This document shows positions 10,722-18,923 of a stretch of 64,000 bases of DNA, one piece after another (position 1 is the first letter of the stretch; each line of letters starts with the position of its first letter). This DNA comes from an uncultured Roseburia sp. (lineage in GTDB: Bacteria > Bacillota > Clostridia > Lachnospirales > Lachnospiraceae), in NCBI GenBank assembly GCA_947642555.1, contig CANRSX010000018.1:33590-97589 (forward strand). Direction: 5' to 3'. The position numbers were made by a program, and so were the translations under genes. Below the pieces are notes generated by a model. It did not search any database. It saw only the letters and a program-made list of their open reading frames with translations, and had not been told where the DNA came from.

Positions 10722-11753
10722 TTAAATCCCGGTCAGCATGGACACCACAGGCATCGTCGCCACCGAGAGCAGCGTCGTGAGCGCCACGCCCTTGGACGCC
10801 AGCTTAAAATTTCCGTCATACTGCTGCGCCATCATGGCTGTCATGCTCCCCGCCGGCGTGGAAAGCACCACCATGCACAGGATCAGTATCGCCTCGTTCG
10901 ACACAAACTGCCGGATCAGCAGGAGCCCCGCGACCGGAACCACCAGAAGCTTGATCACGGAAAACAAAATCAGTCTTACATCTGTAAATAATTCTTTTAC
11001 ATGGAAGCCCGTAAACGACTGGCCGATCACGATCATGCTAAGCGGCAGCGTCAGCCCGCTTAAGTTCTCAAGGAGCGTCATGACAAAGCCCGGCATCTTC
11101 ACCCCGCCAAAGAAGAACATCAGCGAGATAATACAGGCGATCAGTCCGGCGTTGAACATCTGCCGCCACCATGGCCTGTGCCCGCCCACGTCGCTTCCAG
11201 CTCCGGCCGCTTTTGCTTTCGCGCCGGCTCCCGCCTCCCTGGCTTTCGCACCGGCTCCCAGGTCGTCGACTCCCTCCTCCCCCGCTTTCGTGCCGGCATC
11301 GACGGCATCCTTCTGAATCATCACAATCCCGTAGGTGTAGATCAGCACGCAGAACACCAGCTGGAAAAAGGTGTAATACAGCACCGCCTCCGATCCGCTT
11401 AAGGCCGAGAGCAACGGAATCCCCATAAAACCGATATTGGAAAACACAAACATAACGCGGTAGATCCCGCGGTCCCCCTGCTTTGCCCGAAGGAGAAAGG
11501 GAAGCGCCGCCGCGATCAGAAGGAGCGCCGCGTACACCGCGACCGCAAGCCCTCCGACCAGGATAAAATTCTGCCGCGAGATCCCGGACGCGTCGCTTAC
11601 GCCCGCCTTTAAGATCAGGGCCACATTCGCTATGTTTACGACAAGCCAGGAAATGGCCTTCGTCTCCCTCTCGTGCAGCACGCCCTTTCTGCCGCCGAAA
11701 TAACCGATCAGCATCATGCCTGAAATGGCCAGCATTTGTTGTAGTAAAATCAT
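10722..11753 (-). CDS. AEC (auxin efflux carrier) family transporter
   Basis: 343-residue integral membrane protein with about ten hydrophobic segments in two bundles of five. It opens with MLAISGMMLIGYFGGRKGVL and has the conserved LSTPAGSMTAMMAQQYDGN region near the C-terminus, as in AEC permeases such as the malate/auxin carriers. Residues about 150-195, the loop between the two bundles, are unusually long and rich in Ala, Gly and Lys (repeated AGAGAKAKA-type units). The substrate cannot be told from the sequence. It sits inside the HEPN-like/KGGVGR/DUF4062 operon, 14 bp after the 874-aa ATPase and 37 bp before giant copy A, so it is co-transcribed with them. It may belong to the system or be a passenger. 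Confidence 0.85.
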   Translation of the reverse strand: MILLQQMLAISGMMLIGYFGGRKGVLHERETKAISWLVVNIANVALILKAGVSDASGISRQNFILVGGLAVAVYAALLLIAAALPFLLRAKQGDRGIYRVMFVFSNIGFMGIPLLSALSGSEAVLYYTFFQLVFCVLIYTYGIVMIQKDAVDAGTKAGEEGVDDLGAGAKAREAGAGAKAKAAGAGSDVGGHRPWWRQMFNAGLIACIISLMFFFGGVKMPGFVMTLLENLSGLTLPLSMIVIGQSFTGFHVKELFTDVRLILFSVIKLLVVPVAGLLLIRQFVSNEAILILCMVVLSTPAGSMTAMMAQQYDGNFKLASKGVALTTLLSVATMPVVSMLTGI

Positions 11754-11767
11754 GCTGTAAATCCTTT

Positions 11768-14392
11768 CTATTTTGCGAGAAGCGATAAAACCTTCGGGCG
11801 GGCGCCCTTTTCATAAGTAAATCCGAGCGCAAACCGGATGATCTCCGGCAGATAGTATTTCTTATCCGACGTGATCAGAAATCCCTGGCTCTCAAGTCTT
11901 GCGATCTCCTCATTGGTCATGCTGATTTTATCCAACGTCAGCGGAAGCTTCTTATCCCCTGCCTCCATATCCTCAAATCGTTTCAGCACGGAATAAAGCG
12001 TTTTCATCTCAACCTGTATTTCTTTATATTTATCCGCGGAACACTCAGGAATCGCCTTTCTGATCTCAGAGGGCATAAGATACCGGTCCGGATACGGGGG
12101 CATGCTCTCCGGATAATTTCTAGAGGCGCATTTTAAAAACCGGACGATATCCCGCGCCTGCAGCTGACCGGTAAAATCGGACAACGCCGCAATAATCCAG
12201 CGCGCCGAAATCGCTTCCCTGGAATCGCTTTTTCCCAGCTTTTTCCCCCACAACAGCTCCAGACGTTCCTCGAGCGCATCCCTGCTTGCTTTTAAAATAT
12301 CGATACCATTGCCAAATACCGGATCCGCCTGCGCGGCAACCCAAAGCGCCAGCCGCAGCGCCTCTGTCGGCGTCCATTTCAGTTCATATCGAAAATACTG
12401 GCTCTTAAACTGTTCAAAGTTAACCCCGATTGCCTCTTCTGCCATATCTTTTCGGACAAAGACAATCATTCCGATATTTCCAAATTTCAGATTTCTCAGA
12501 TCGTTGATCAGATTCTGACACAGCGCACGGATGGCATATTTCCAGCTCTCTTCCTCTCTGACCTGTGAATCCATAAACAGATCTTCCAGCCCGTCCACAA
12601 GAAAGATCAGCCTCTTTTTTTTCGTTTCCAGATATGCATCCACATCCGCCAGTTTTGAAAAATCATCTCCCAGCATCTGCATGATCAGATTTTCCCATAC
12701 TGCCGCCCAGTCTGTCAGAGAAAGCGTCTGTTCAGAACATTTCTGAATTTTGTTGTAATTGATCCCCACTGCATCCGTATCAATCCGCTCTTCCCCAAGC
12801 GCCTGATTCGCATACCAGATACATTCCCGGATCGGTCTGTGAAGATATTTTAAATTTACGGATGAGATCAGTGGAACCACAAGCGTCTCATTCTCGGAAC
12901 GGACAGCTTTCTGATCCGCCGTAACCTGAAACTCCTCCCATGTTTTTTTCACAAGCATCTGCTTATAGATATATGTTTTTCCGGACCCCTTTGCACCCAG
13001 CACCACAATCTGCGGGATACCGTCCCGGTAGTCTTTTGCAATTTCCCGTATGGATGCCGTAGAAAGCATATTGGAAGAATCATTTCCCTCCGCCGTGATT
13101 TCTCTCTCTGCAATCCGGTTCAGGTTGTTCAGCGTGATCTTTGCATCCTCCCATGAAATCCCGCTTTCTTCCTGCACAGATTTTTTCTGAAACAGATCCG
13201 GGGCCAGCTCCAACATCGTATTGCTTAATTCTTTTCCTTTCAGCATCCCGCAGATCTCATGAAAATTTCCCAAAGAGATAAACGTCTGATCAAACCCTAT
13301 ACGGATCAGATAGCTCTCCCGCAGGCCGGCTGTCTCCGACTCAATCTCTTTTTCGAGCGGCAACGCCAGCCGATCCTCAATCCGGATCAGCGTTCCCGTC
13401 TCCATCTCCGGCGGTATCACGGTAAGAAGCACCTTTGAATTGCGAAGGCCATATTCCTCCCTTTCATGAATTTCATTTAAAATCTGCACTGTTCCCTCCA
13501 CCGACTGCATGGATGTCGAGGAGACAAAAAACTTCTGTACGCGGGAGTCAAACAGAAACGGCGCGGAAAATTCTGTAACACCGGCTCTTAAATCCACCAG
13601 AATCAGATCCGCGTGCAGCGCCGCTCCGATTCTGGAGATAAATTCCGTGATGATATATTTATTGTTCTGTGACTGAATCACTTTCTCCGGACTTGAGAAA
13701 ATACGGAACACCTGATCCTTCCTCCGGTATACCGGCAGAAAGTAATGTTCCACCTGCAGGCGCTCCGTTTCAACCACAATATTGGACGTTTTTATCACTG
13801 CCGCGATCTTTTCCGCAAGCCCTTCGTCAGCAGAGTGAACATGCATCAGCGATAAAAGATCCAGATAGCTGACCGATCCTTTTTCCTCTCCATCCCCAAG
13901 CATCCAGGTAAGCCCCGGCGCTTCCAGATCCGCATCGATGATCAGTAATTTTTTATACTCCCCATACCGTTCCGATATCTCCCTGGCCAGAGAAATCAGC
14001 GACAACGTTCTGCCAACGCCTCCCTTATAGGAATGAAACGCGACAATCGGAGTTCCCGGCAGCTCATCCTTTTTCTCAGACCTGTCGTCTCTCATGTATA
14101 TATCCTGAAACAGGGGCATTCTGCCCGGAGAAAACCGCTCTCCTTCGTCCCCGTCCGCATATGCAACGGAAAGACTGCTCCCGTCAAAATCGATTCGGAT
14201 TTCTCCGTCATCATAATTCTTCCCAAAAATAGCTTTTAATGTCTCCTCATCTTCCTCCCACTGACGGTTCCCCACATCAGACTCAATCACAATCTCATCC
14301 TGATACACTTCCACCCGCTTCCAGCTTTTCGGCCACTGGTTACTGTGCCTCATGAGTTCTGTCTCCACATCAAACCATGTAAATAAACGCAT
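11768..14392 (-). CDS. Two-ATPase protein: ParA/MinD-like KGGVGR-variant domain plus STAND-like P-loop domain
   Basis: 874 residues. The first 110 form an unassigned domain. A deviant-Walker (SIMIBI, ParA/MinD-like) ATPase follows: FHSYKGGVGRTLSL at 119-132, LLIIDADLEAPG at 149-160 and LILVDLRAG at 263-271. In the motif the usual lysine of KGGxGK is arginine (R128), while the signature lysine K123 is kept. A second classical ATPase has Walker A GAKGSGKT at 466-473 and Walker B RLIFLVDGLEDL near 594-605, then a helical/winged-helix-like C-terminus. The start has a strong AGGAGG site 5 nt upstream. It lies 10 bp after the HEPN-like gene. Proteins with a KGGVGR motif occur in uncharacterised conflict-type operons (recalled, not searched). 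It may be an ATP-dependent regulator or sensor acting with the giant DUF4062 proteins. Confidence 0.85.
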   Translation of the reverse strand: MRLFTWFDVETELMRHSNQWPKSWKRVEVYQDEIVIESDVGNRQWEEDEETLKAIFGKNYDDGEIRIDFDGSSLSVAYADGDEGERFSPGRMPLFQDIYMRDDRSEKKDELPGTPIVAFHSYKGGVGRTLSLISLAREISERYGEYKKLLIIDADLEAPGLTWMLGDGEEKGSVSYLDLLSLMHVHSADEGLAEKIAAVIKTSNIVVETERLQVEHYFLPVYRRKDQVFRIFSSPEKVIQSQNNKYIITEFISRIGAALHADLILVDLRAGVTEFSAPFLFDSRVQKFFVSSTSMQSVEGTVQILNEIHEREEYGLRNSKVLLTVIPPEMETGTLIRIEDRLALPLEKEIESETAGLRESYLIRIGFDQTFISLGNFHEICGMLKGKELSNTMLELAPDLFQKKSVQEESGISWEDAKITLNNLNRIAEREITAEGNDSSNMLSTASIREIAKDYRDGIPQIVVLGAKGSGKTYIYKQMLVKKTWEEFQVTADQKAVRSENETLVVPLISSVNLKYLHRPIRECIWYANQALGEERIDTDAVGINYNKIQKCSEQTLSLTDWAAVWENLIMQMLGDDFSKLADVDAYLETKKKRLIFLVDGLEDLFMDSQVREEESWKYAIRALCQNLINDLRNLKFGNIGMIVFVRKDMAEEAIGVNFEQFKSQYFRYELKWTPTEALRLALWVAAQADPVFGNGIDILKASRDALEERLELLWGKKLGKSDSREAISARWIIAALSDFTGQLQARDIVRFLKCASRNYPESMPPYPDRYLMPSEIRKAIPECSADKYKEIQVEMKTLYSVLKRFEDMEAGDKKLPLTLDKISMTNEEIARLESQGFLITSDKKYYLPEIIRFALGFTYEKGARPKVLSLLAK

Positions 14393-14402
14393 TGCTTCCC
14401 TC

Positions 14403-14828
14403 CTACACCATCGTTTTCAGCCACTCCGCAACCTTTACCAGCGTTTTTTCCGCCTTTTCCTCTTCCCCTGGATCCGCTGTCTCTATCCCGTAGCGCCACA
14501 ACTCATTAAACCGGGACGGAGGTACTGATCCACCGCCATGTTTCAGCTGAATATCCCGAAGTATGAAATCATTCCGCGGGTTCACTTCTTTTATCATATC
14601 CTTTACATTATGCCCCATCCATCTGCCCTGACCGGATGCACAGTACTCTTCATATGAATTCTTTCCGCTGTTTTTCAGAATCAGATATTTTAATCCGCAT
14701 TCTACTGAATAAAACAGAATCAGCCGCCTTGTCTTTTCACTTCCGTCGGATTGATTGTAAAGACGATAATGCATCCGAAAGCTGTTTTTAAACTCCTTCT
14801 GCGTTACATTCAGTTTTTTGTCCGCCAT
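14403..14828 (-). CDS. Small HEPN-like protein, first gene of the accessory operon
   Basis: 141 residues from ATG 14826-14828. A GTG start at 14849 is possible, but the mapped promoter would leave only about 8 nt of leader, so the ATG with a GGGAGAG site is preferred. The helical segment RLILFYSVECGLKYLI (35-50) resembles the first long helix of HEPN domains. An R-x5-H arrangement (R91 to H97) fits the HEPN RNase motif Rx4-6H, and GHNVKDM at 72-78 is a further conserved-looking patch. HEPN proteins are commonly RNases or nucleotidyltransferase partners in toxin-antitoxin and abortive-infection systems. That this one is an active RNase is inference; other small helical families are possible. 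Confidence 0.6.
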   Translation of the reverse strand: MADKKLNVTQKEFKNSFRMHYRLYNQSDGSEKTRRLILFYSVECGLKYLILKNSGKNSYEEYCASGQGRWMGHNVKDMIKEVNPRNDFILRDIQLKHGGGSVPPSRFNELWRYGIETADPGEEEKAEKTLVKVAEWLKTMV

Positions 14829-14863
14829 TTTCTCTCCCGTCTCTCCCACCAGATTCTCCCTGC

Positions 14864-14892
14864 ATTATAACCGATTTACGTCCGCAATACAA
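14864..14892 (-). promoter_or_regulatory. Sigma-A-type promoter of the accessory DUF4062/KGGVGR operon
   Basis: Read on the minus strand: -35 TTGTAT (14887-14892), a 17-bp spacer and a perfect -10 TATAAT (14864-14869). The predicted start of transcription is near 14857, about 29 nt before the chosen ATG of the HEPN-like gene. It lies just after the terminator of the alpha-galactosidase operon, so the accessory operon is an independent unit. Confidence 0.75.
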
Positions 14893-14895
14893 TGA

Positions 14896-14939
14896 AAAAG
14901 AAAAGGCGGAGTTCATTCCATACTGCAATGAACTCCACC
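14896..14939 (-). terminator. Intrinsic terminator after the alpha-galactosidase operon
   Basis: Perfect 10-bp inverted repeat GGAGTTCATT / AATGAACTCC (14908-14917 and 14927-14936) with a 9-nt loop and two more outer pairs. On the minus strand it is followed by a T-rich run (TTTTCTTTTT). It lies 45 bp past the stop codon of the GH36 gene. Confidence 0.85.
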
Positions 14940-14983
14940 ATATCTGATCACTATATTTTCACGTGCGGTATCCTGTAAAACCT

Positions 14984-17185
14984 TCAGCTCCCACCGTCCT
15001 CCACCGCCCGAAGCTCCATCTCATACGCCGGATATTCCCCCGGCTCCACCGGCATCGGGATCCCGGCCTCCATCAGCGCGGAACCGTAATGCCTGCGGCG
15101 CGTTCTCTGATCCTCATACAGCACGTCCGGCCGAAGGCCCTGAAACCGCACATAGGTCACCGCCATATTTCCGTGGGTCTCGAGCATCACCACGCTTAAA
15201 AGAACCCTTTTTTTATCCTCCGAGACAAACATCCATGCCGCATACGCGTCCCGGTACGGATCGGACAGACGGTAATAGCGGCCGCATCTTACCACGGACT
15301 CGCGGTCCTTATAGCGGCGGATCTGTTCCCGGATCTCCTCCCGCTCCTCACCGGTGAGCTTCGCCGGGTCGAGCTCATAGCCGAAGGTGCCCGCCATCGC
15401 CACCACGCCCCGTGTGTGAAGGCTTACGCTGCGCCCGGTCTGATGATTCGGCACCGCGGACACGTGGGATCCCGCCACAGATACCGGATAGAAAAAGGAC
15501 GTCCCGTACTGGATGCGCACCCGGTCGACCGCGTCGGTGTTGTCGCTGCACCAGATCTGCGGCGTATAGTACAGCATCCCGGCGTCAAACCGTCCGCCGC
15601 CGCCGCTGCAGCCCTCGATCAGCATGTCCGGGTAACGCTCCATCAGACGCTCCAGAAAATCGTAGACACCCAGCACATAGTCATAGGTCACACGCCCCTG
15701 GCATCCCGCCGGCAGCGCCGCCGAATATACGTCCGCGATGCTGCGGTTCATATCCCACTTCACATACTCGATGTTTCCCTGGTCGAGCACAGCGCAGATC
15801 TGCTCAAACACCGCGTCCCGCACATCCTTCCTGGAAAAATCGAGCACGAGCTGGTTTCTCCCGTAAACCGGTTTTCTCCCGGGGACGCGCATCGCCCAGT
15901 CCGGATGCTGCCGGTAGAGATCGCTGTCCTCCGAGACCATCTCCGGCTCAATCCAGATGCCGAATTTCACCCCGAGCCCGTTCACCCGGCGGATCAGCTC
16001 CCCCAGGCTGCACCCGAGCTTCTCTTCGTTCACCTGCCAGTCCCCGAGGCCGCTGTTGTCATCCGGCCGCTTGCCGAACCACCCGTCGTCCATCACGACC
16101 ATATCGATCCCAAGATCCGCAGCCTCCCGTGCCAGAGAGAGGATCGTCTCCCCGGAAAAATCAAAATATGACGCCTCCCAGCTGTTGATGAGCACCGGAC
16201 GCGGACAATCGGCATATCTGCCGCGGATCAGATACTTCCGGATCAGCCGGTGATAACGCCCGGAGAGCACGCCAAAGCCCTCCCCCGAATAGCACAGCAC
16301 GGTTTCCGGAACAGCCAGGGATTCCCCTGACCCCAGCGGATAGTGGAACTTATCGCTCTGTAAGCCCATCACGACTCTTGTCTGCTCGTACTGATCCCGC
16401 TGCGCCTCGCACTGAAAATTCCCGCTGTAGACAAACATCAGGCCATAGCAGCCGCCCGCATCCTCCGTCGCGCTTTGCTCCGCGAGGATCACGGCCGGGT
16501 TATACTGATGGCTCGAGGTTCCCCTCAGGCTCCCGATCATCAGGCTTCCGTGCGCAACGGGCGTCCTCTGCACGTTTCGTTCCATCGTATGGCGTCCGTA
16601 GAAGCTGATCAGGTCATACTCTCCCGTGATAAAATCCAGGCAGGCGGACGCCGCCTTTTCCACGATGATTTCTTCGCTGCCGCAGTTGCGGATCACAGCG
16701 CTGCGCGTGATGATATCCTCCGCCGCAAGCACGCCGTACAGCAGGCGCACCTGCACATGGCTCACCGGATCCTCCAGCACAATCTCTAACGTCTGCGCCT
16801 CCCCTTCCCCGGCAGATACGGCGGGCAGACCGGTTAACCCGTATTTCCCATCCCGGATCTGATGGCGGACATAGCGCAGGTCGCAGCAGTCCGAACCGTC
16901 CGCGTTGTGGACGATGAGCGCATGGTTCCGGTAATCCCCGGTTCCCATCACCGCATATTCCTGCGGAAGCATATCAAGAGAATAAGTCCGGTCTCCGGCC
17001 ACATCGGCCGGATTCCCGGAAAATCCTCTGTCGTAGTAGGTCAGAAGGTAATCCATATCACCGTCCGTTTTTCCACCGTAATAGAGATGCAGAAGAAACC
17101 CGTACGCATCCACCTTCATCTGATAGGTTGTGTGTGCGGTCTGCAGTGTAAAAATCCGTGTATCCTGATGATAAACAATTGCCAT
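14984..17185 (-). CDS. aga: Alpha-galactosidase, glycoside hydrolase family 36
   Basis: 733 residues, the usual length of bacterial GH36 enzymes. It hydrolyses alpha-1,6-galactosides such as melibiose and raffinose-type oligosaccharides. The nucleophile motif KWDMNR has Asp478 and the acid/base motif CSDNTDA has Asp548, the same numbers I recall for the Geobacillus GH36 enzyme. Other family marks are VVMDDGWFG (364-371), GIWIEPEMV (409-417) and the CSGGGGRFD loop (526-534). No signal peptide, so it acts in the cytoplasm on sugar brought in by the ABC transporter encoded just upstream. It starts 10 bp after the MsmG-like permease with an AGAGGTAGG binding site and is the last gene of the operon. 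Confidence 0.95.
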   Translation of the reverse strand: MAIVYHQDTRIFTLQTAHTTYQMKVDAYGFLLHLYYGGKTDGDMDYLLTYYDRGFSGNPADVAGDRTYSLDMLPQEYAVMGTGDYRNHALIVHNADGSDCCDLRYVRHQIRDGKYGLTGLPAVSAGEGEAQTLEIVLEDPVSHVQVRLLYGVLAAEDIITRSAVIRNCGSEEIIVEKAASACLDFITGEYDLISFYGRHTMERNVQRTPVAHGSLMIGSLRGTSSHQYNPAVILAEQSATEDAGGCYGLMFVYSGNFQCEAQRDQYEQTRVVMGLQSDKFHYPLGSGESLAVPETVLCYSGEGFGVLSGRYHRLIRKYLIRGRYADCPRPVLINSWEASYFDFSGETILSLAREAADLGIDMVVMDDGWFGKRPDDNSGLGDWQVNEEKLGCSLGELIRRVNGLGVKFGIWIEPEMVSEDSDLYRQHPDWAMRVPGRKPVYGRNQLVLDFSRKDVRDAVFEQICAVLDQGNIEYVKWDMNRSIADVYSAALPAGCQGRVTYDYVLGVYDFLERLMERYPDMLIEGCSGGGGRFDAGMLYYTPQIWCSDNTDAVDRVRIQYGTSFFYPVSVAGSHVSAVPNHQTGRSVSLHTRGVVAMAGTFGYELDPAKLTGEEREEIREQIRRYKDRESVVRCGRYYRLSDPYRDAYAAWMFVSEDKKRVLLSVVMLETHGNMAVTYVRFQGLRPDVLYEDQRTRRRHYGSALMEAGIPMPVEPGEYPAYEMELRAVEDGGS

Positions 17186-17195
17186 ATCCTACCTC

Positions 17196-18032
17196 TTATT
17201 TTACCGCTCCGTTCACGACGCCGTTTAAGATCTGCTTCTGACAGATGATGTAGAAGATCAGAATCGGGATCAGCGACAGCAGGTACGAGGCGAACGCCAG
17301 GTTATAATTCGTTCCGAACTGCGACTGGAAATTTAACTGTGCCAGCGGCAGCGTATTCTGTCCGGAGCCCGCCATAATGACGAGCGGCGTCATCACGTCG
17401 TTCCACACCGCAAGCGCCGTCAGAACCGCAACCGTCGCATGCATCGGCTTCATCACCGGGAAGATGATCGACCAGTAGGTCCGCCATGTGCTCGCCCCGT
17501 CCACTCTCGCGGCCTCCTCGAGCGCAACCGGAATATTGACCAGATACCCCGCGTAAAGCATGGTATTCATCGGCATATAAAAGACGACATATAACAGGAC
17601 GACGCCGACCCAGTTTCCAAGCCCCATCTCCGCCGTCTGCTTTGCGAGCGGCATCATCAGGATCGCAAACGGCACGAACATACCGCTGACGATAAATAGG
17701 TACACCAGATTATAAAATTTACTCTTCGCCTTATTTCTCCCCAGCGCATATCCCATCAGGGAATGGATGATCAGGGAGAGCACCACGGTCACAACGCTGA
17801 TTAACAGGCTGTTTAACAGTGAATGCCAGAAATCCGTCACCCGCATGGCCTCGCGGAAATTGTCAAGGCTCCAGTGCTGCGGCAGGGACAAAATCCCGCT
17901 GATGCTCGTCGTCATCTCGGACGGCTGTTTGAAGGCGATAATGATTGTCATGTAAAGCGGAAACGCAATGGTGGAAAGGCCCAGGATCAGAAGCGCCATC
18001 ACAGGCCAGTTTGTCTTTTTATTCTCTATCAT
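17196..18032 (-). CDS. Carbohydrate ABC transporter permease, MsmG/MalG type
   Basis: 278 residues with six predicted membrane segments. It is the second inner-membrane permease of a CUT1-family sugar importer. The EAA loop, EEAARVDGASTWRTYWSIIFP, contacts the ATPase and marks the MalG family. It overlaps the upstream permease gene by 4 bp (ATGA), showing translational coupling, and is followed by the alpha-galactosidase. The partner ATPase (MsmK type) is not in the window and is probably a shared one encoded elsewhere, as is common in Firmicutes. Substrate is inferred to be an alpha-galactoside from the neighbour. Confidence 0.93.
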   Translation of the reverse strand: MIENKKTNWPVMALLILGLSTIAFPLYMTIIIAFKQPSEMTTSISGILSLPQHWSLDNFREAMRVTDFWHSLLNSLLISVVTVVLSLIIHSLMGYALGRNKAKSKFYNLVYLFIVSGMFVPFAILMMPLAKQTAEMGLGNWVGVVLLYVVFYMPMNTMLYAGYLVNIPVALEEAARVDGASTWRTYWSIIFPVMKPMHATVAVLTALAVWNDVMTPLVIMAGSGQNTLPLAQLNFQSQFGTNYNLAFASYLLSLIPILIFYIICQKQILNGVVNGAVK

Positions 18033-18895
18033 AACTGCTCCTCCTTCTTACCCGAAAAACTTGTCTGCGCGACAGAAACCGCGACAATGACAATAAAGAA
18101 GATTACCGCGTTCGCACTCTGAAAACCGAACTGTCCGCCCGACATACCGTTATTGTAAATCAGGTAGGAGATCGACTCCGTGCTCTGCGCCGGGCCGCCC
18201 TTCGTCAACGCCATGATCTGGTCAAACACCATCAGGAAGTTTTTCACACACAGCACCATGTTGATCGAGAAAAACGGGATGATGAGCGGGAAGGTCAGAT
18301 AACGGAACTGCTTCCATCCGGTCGCGCCGTCCAGCCCGCCTGCCTCATACACATCCTCCGGCACAGTCTGTAAGCCGGAGATATAAATGATCGTGTTCAT
18401 CGCGATCGCCTGCCATGCACAGACAATCATCACGCCGATCCACGCCCGGTTCGGATTCGAGAGAATGCTCGTGCTTAAGGAATCAATGCCCGCCATGTCC
18501 GCCATCGCCGGAAGGATATAGGTGAAAAAGTAGTTGAATATGTAGCCGACAACCAGCGATCCTAAGATATTCGGCAGAAAGTACGCGCCGCGGAAAAAGC
18601 TTTTCGCGCGGATTTTGCTGTTTAACGCCAGCGCGAGCATCAGGCTGATTACATTTGTGACAATTGTAGAAATAACTGCCAGCTTAAATGTAAACAGGTA
18701 GGATTTTCCTACGCGGGAATCCGTAAACAGATCCATATAATTGCGCAGCCCGACCCAGTCATAGCTTCCGAAGCCCTTAAAATTCGTAAAACTGTAATAC
18801 ACGCCGCGGATCAGTGGGATCGTATTAAAACAGATAAATAACGCAAGAATCGGAATCGTAATCAGTAAAAACGTTCTTTTTCTATCATTCTTCAT
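18029..18895 (-). CDS. Carbohydrate ABC transporter permease, MsmF/MalF type
   Basis: 288 residues, six predicted membrane segments. It is the first permease of the CUT1 importer. It carries the EAA-like loop YEAGGLDGATGWKQFRYLTFP and the MalF-type C-terminus (TKGGPAQSTESISYLIYNNG). It has a strong GAAGGAGGA site in front of ATG 18893-18895. It lies between the solute-binding lipoprotein and the second permease in one operon and forms a heterodimeric channel with the latter. Confidence 0.93.
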   Translation of the reverse strand: MKNDRKRTFLLITIPILALFICFNTIPLIRGVYYSFTNFKGFGSYDWVGLRNYMDLFTDSRVGKSYLFTFKLAVISTIVTNVISLMLALALNSKIRAKSFFRGAYFLPNILGSLVVGYIFNYFFTYILPAMADMAGIDSLSTSILSNPNRAWIGVMIVCAWQAIAMNTIIYISGLQTVPEDVYEAGGLDGATGWKQFRYLTFPLIIPFFSINMVLCVKNFLMVFDQIMALTKGGPAQSTESISYLIYNNGMSGGQFGFQSANAVIFFIVIVAVSVAQTSFSGKKEEQL

Positions 18896-18923
18896 GGTAT
18901 TCCTCCTTCATACCTGCCAGCCT

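Noticed and set aside
11068..11832. 254-aa minus-strand frame overlapping the AEC transporter
   Set aside because: It is the same DNA in another frame, low complexity and Arg/Gly rich; the AEC frame has the family motifs and binding site.
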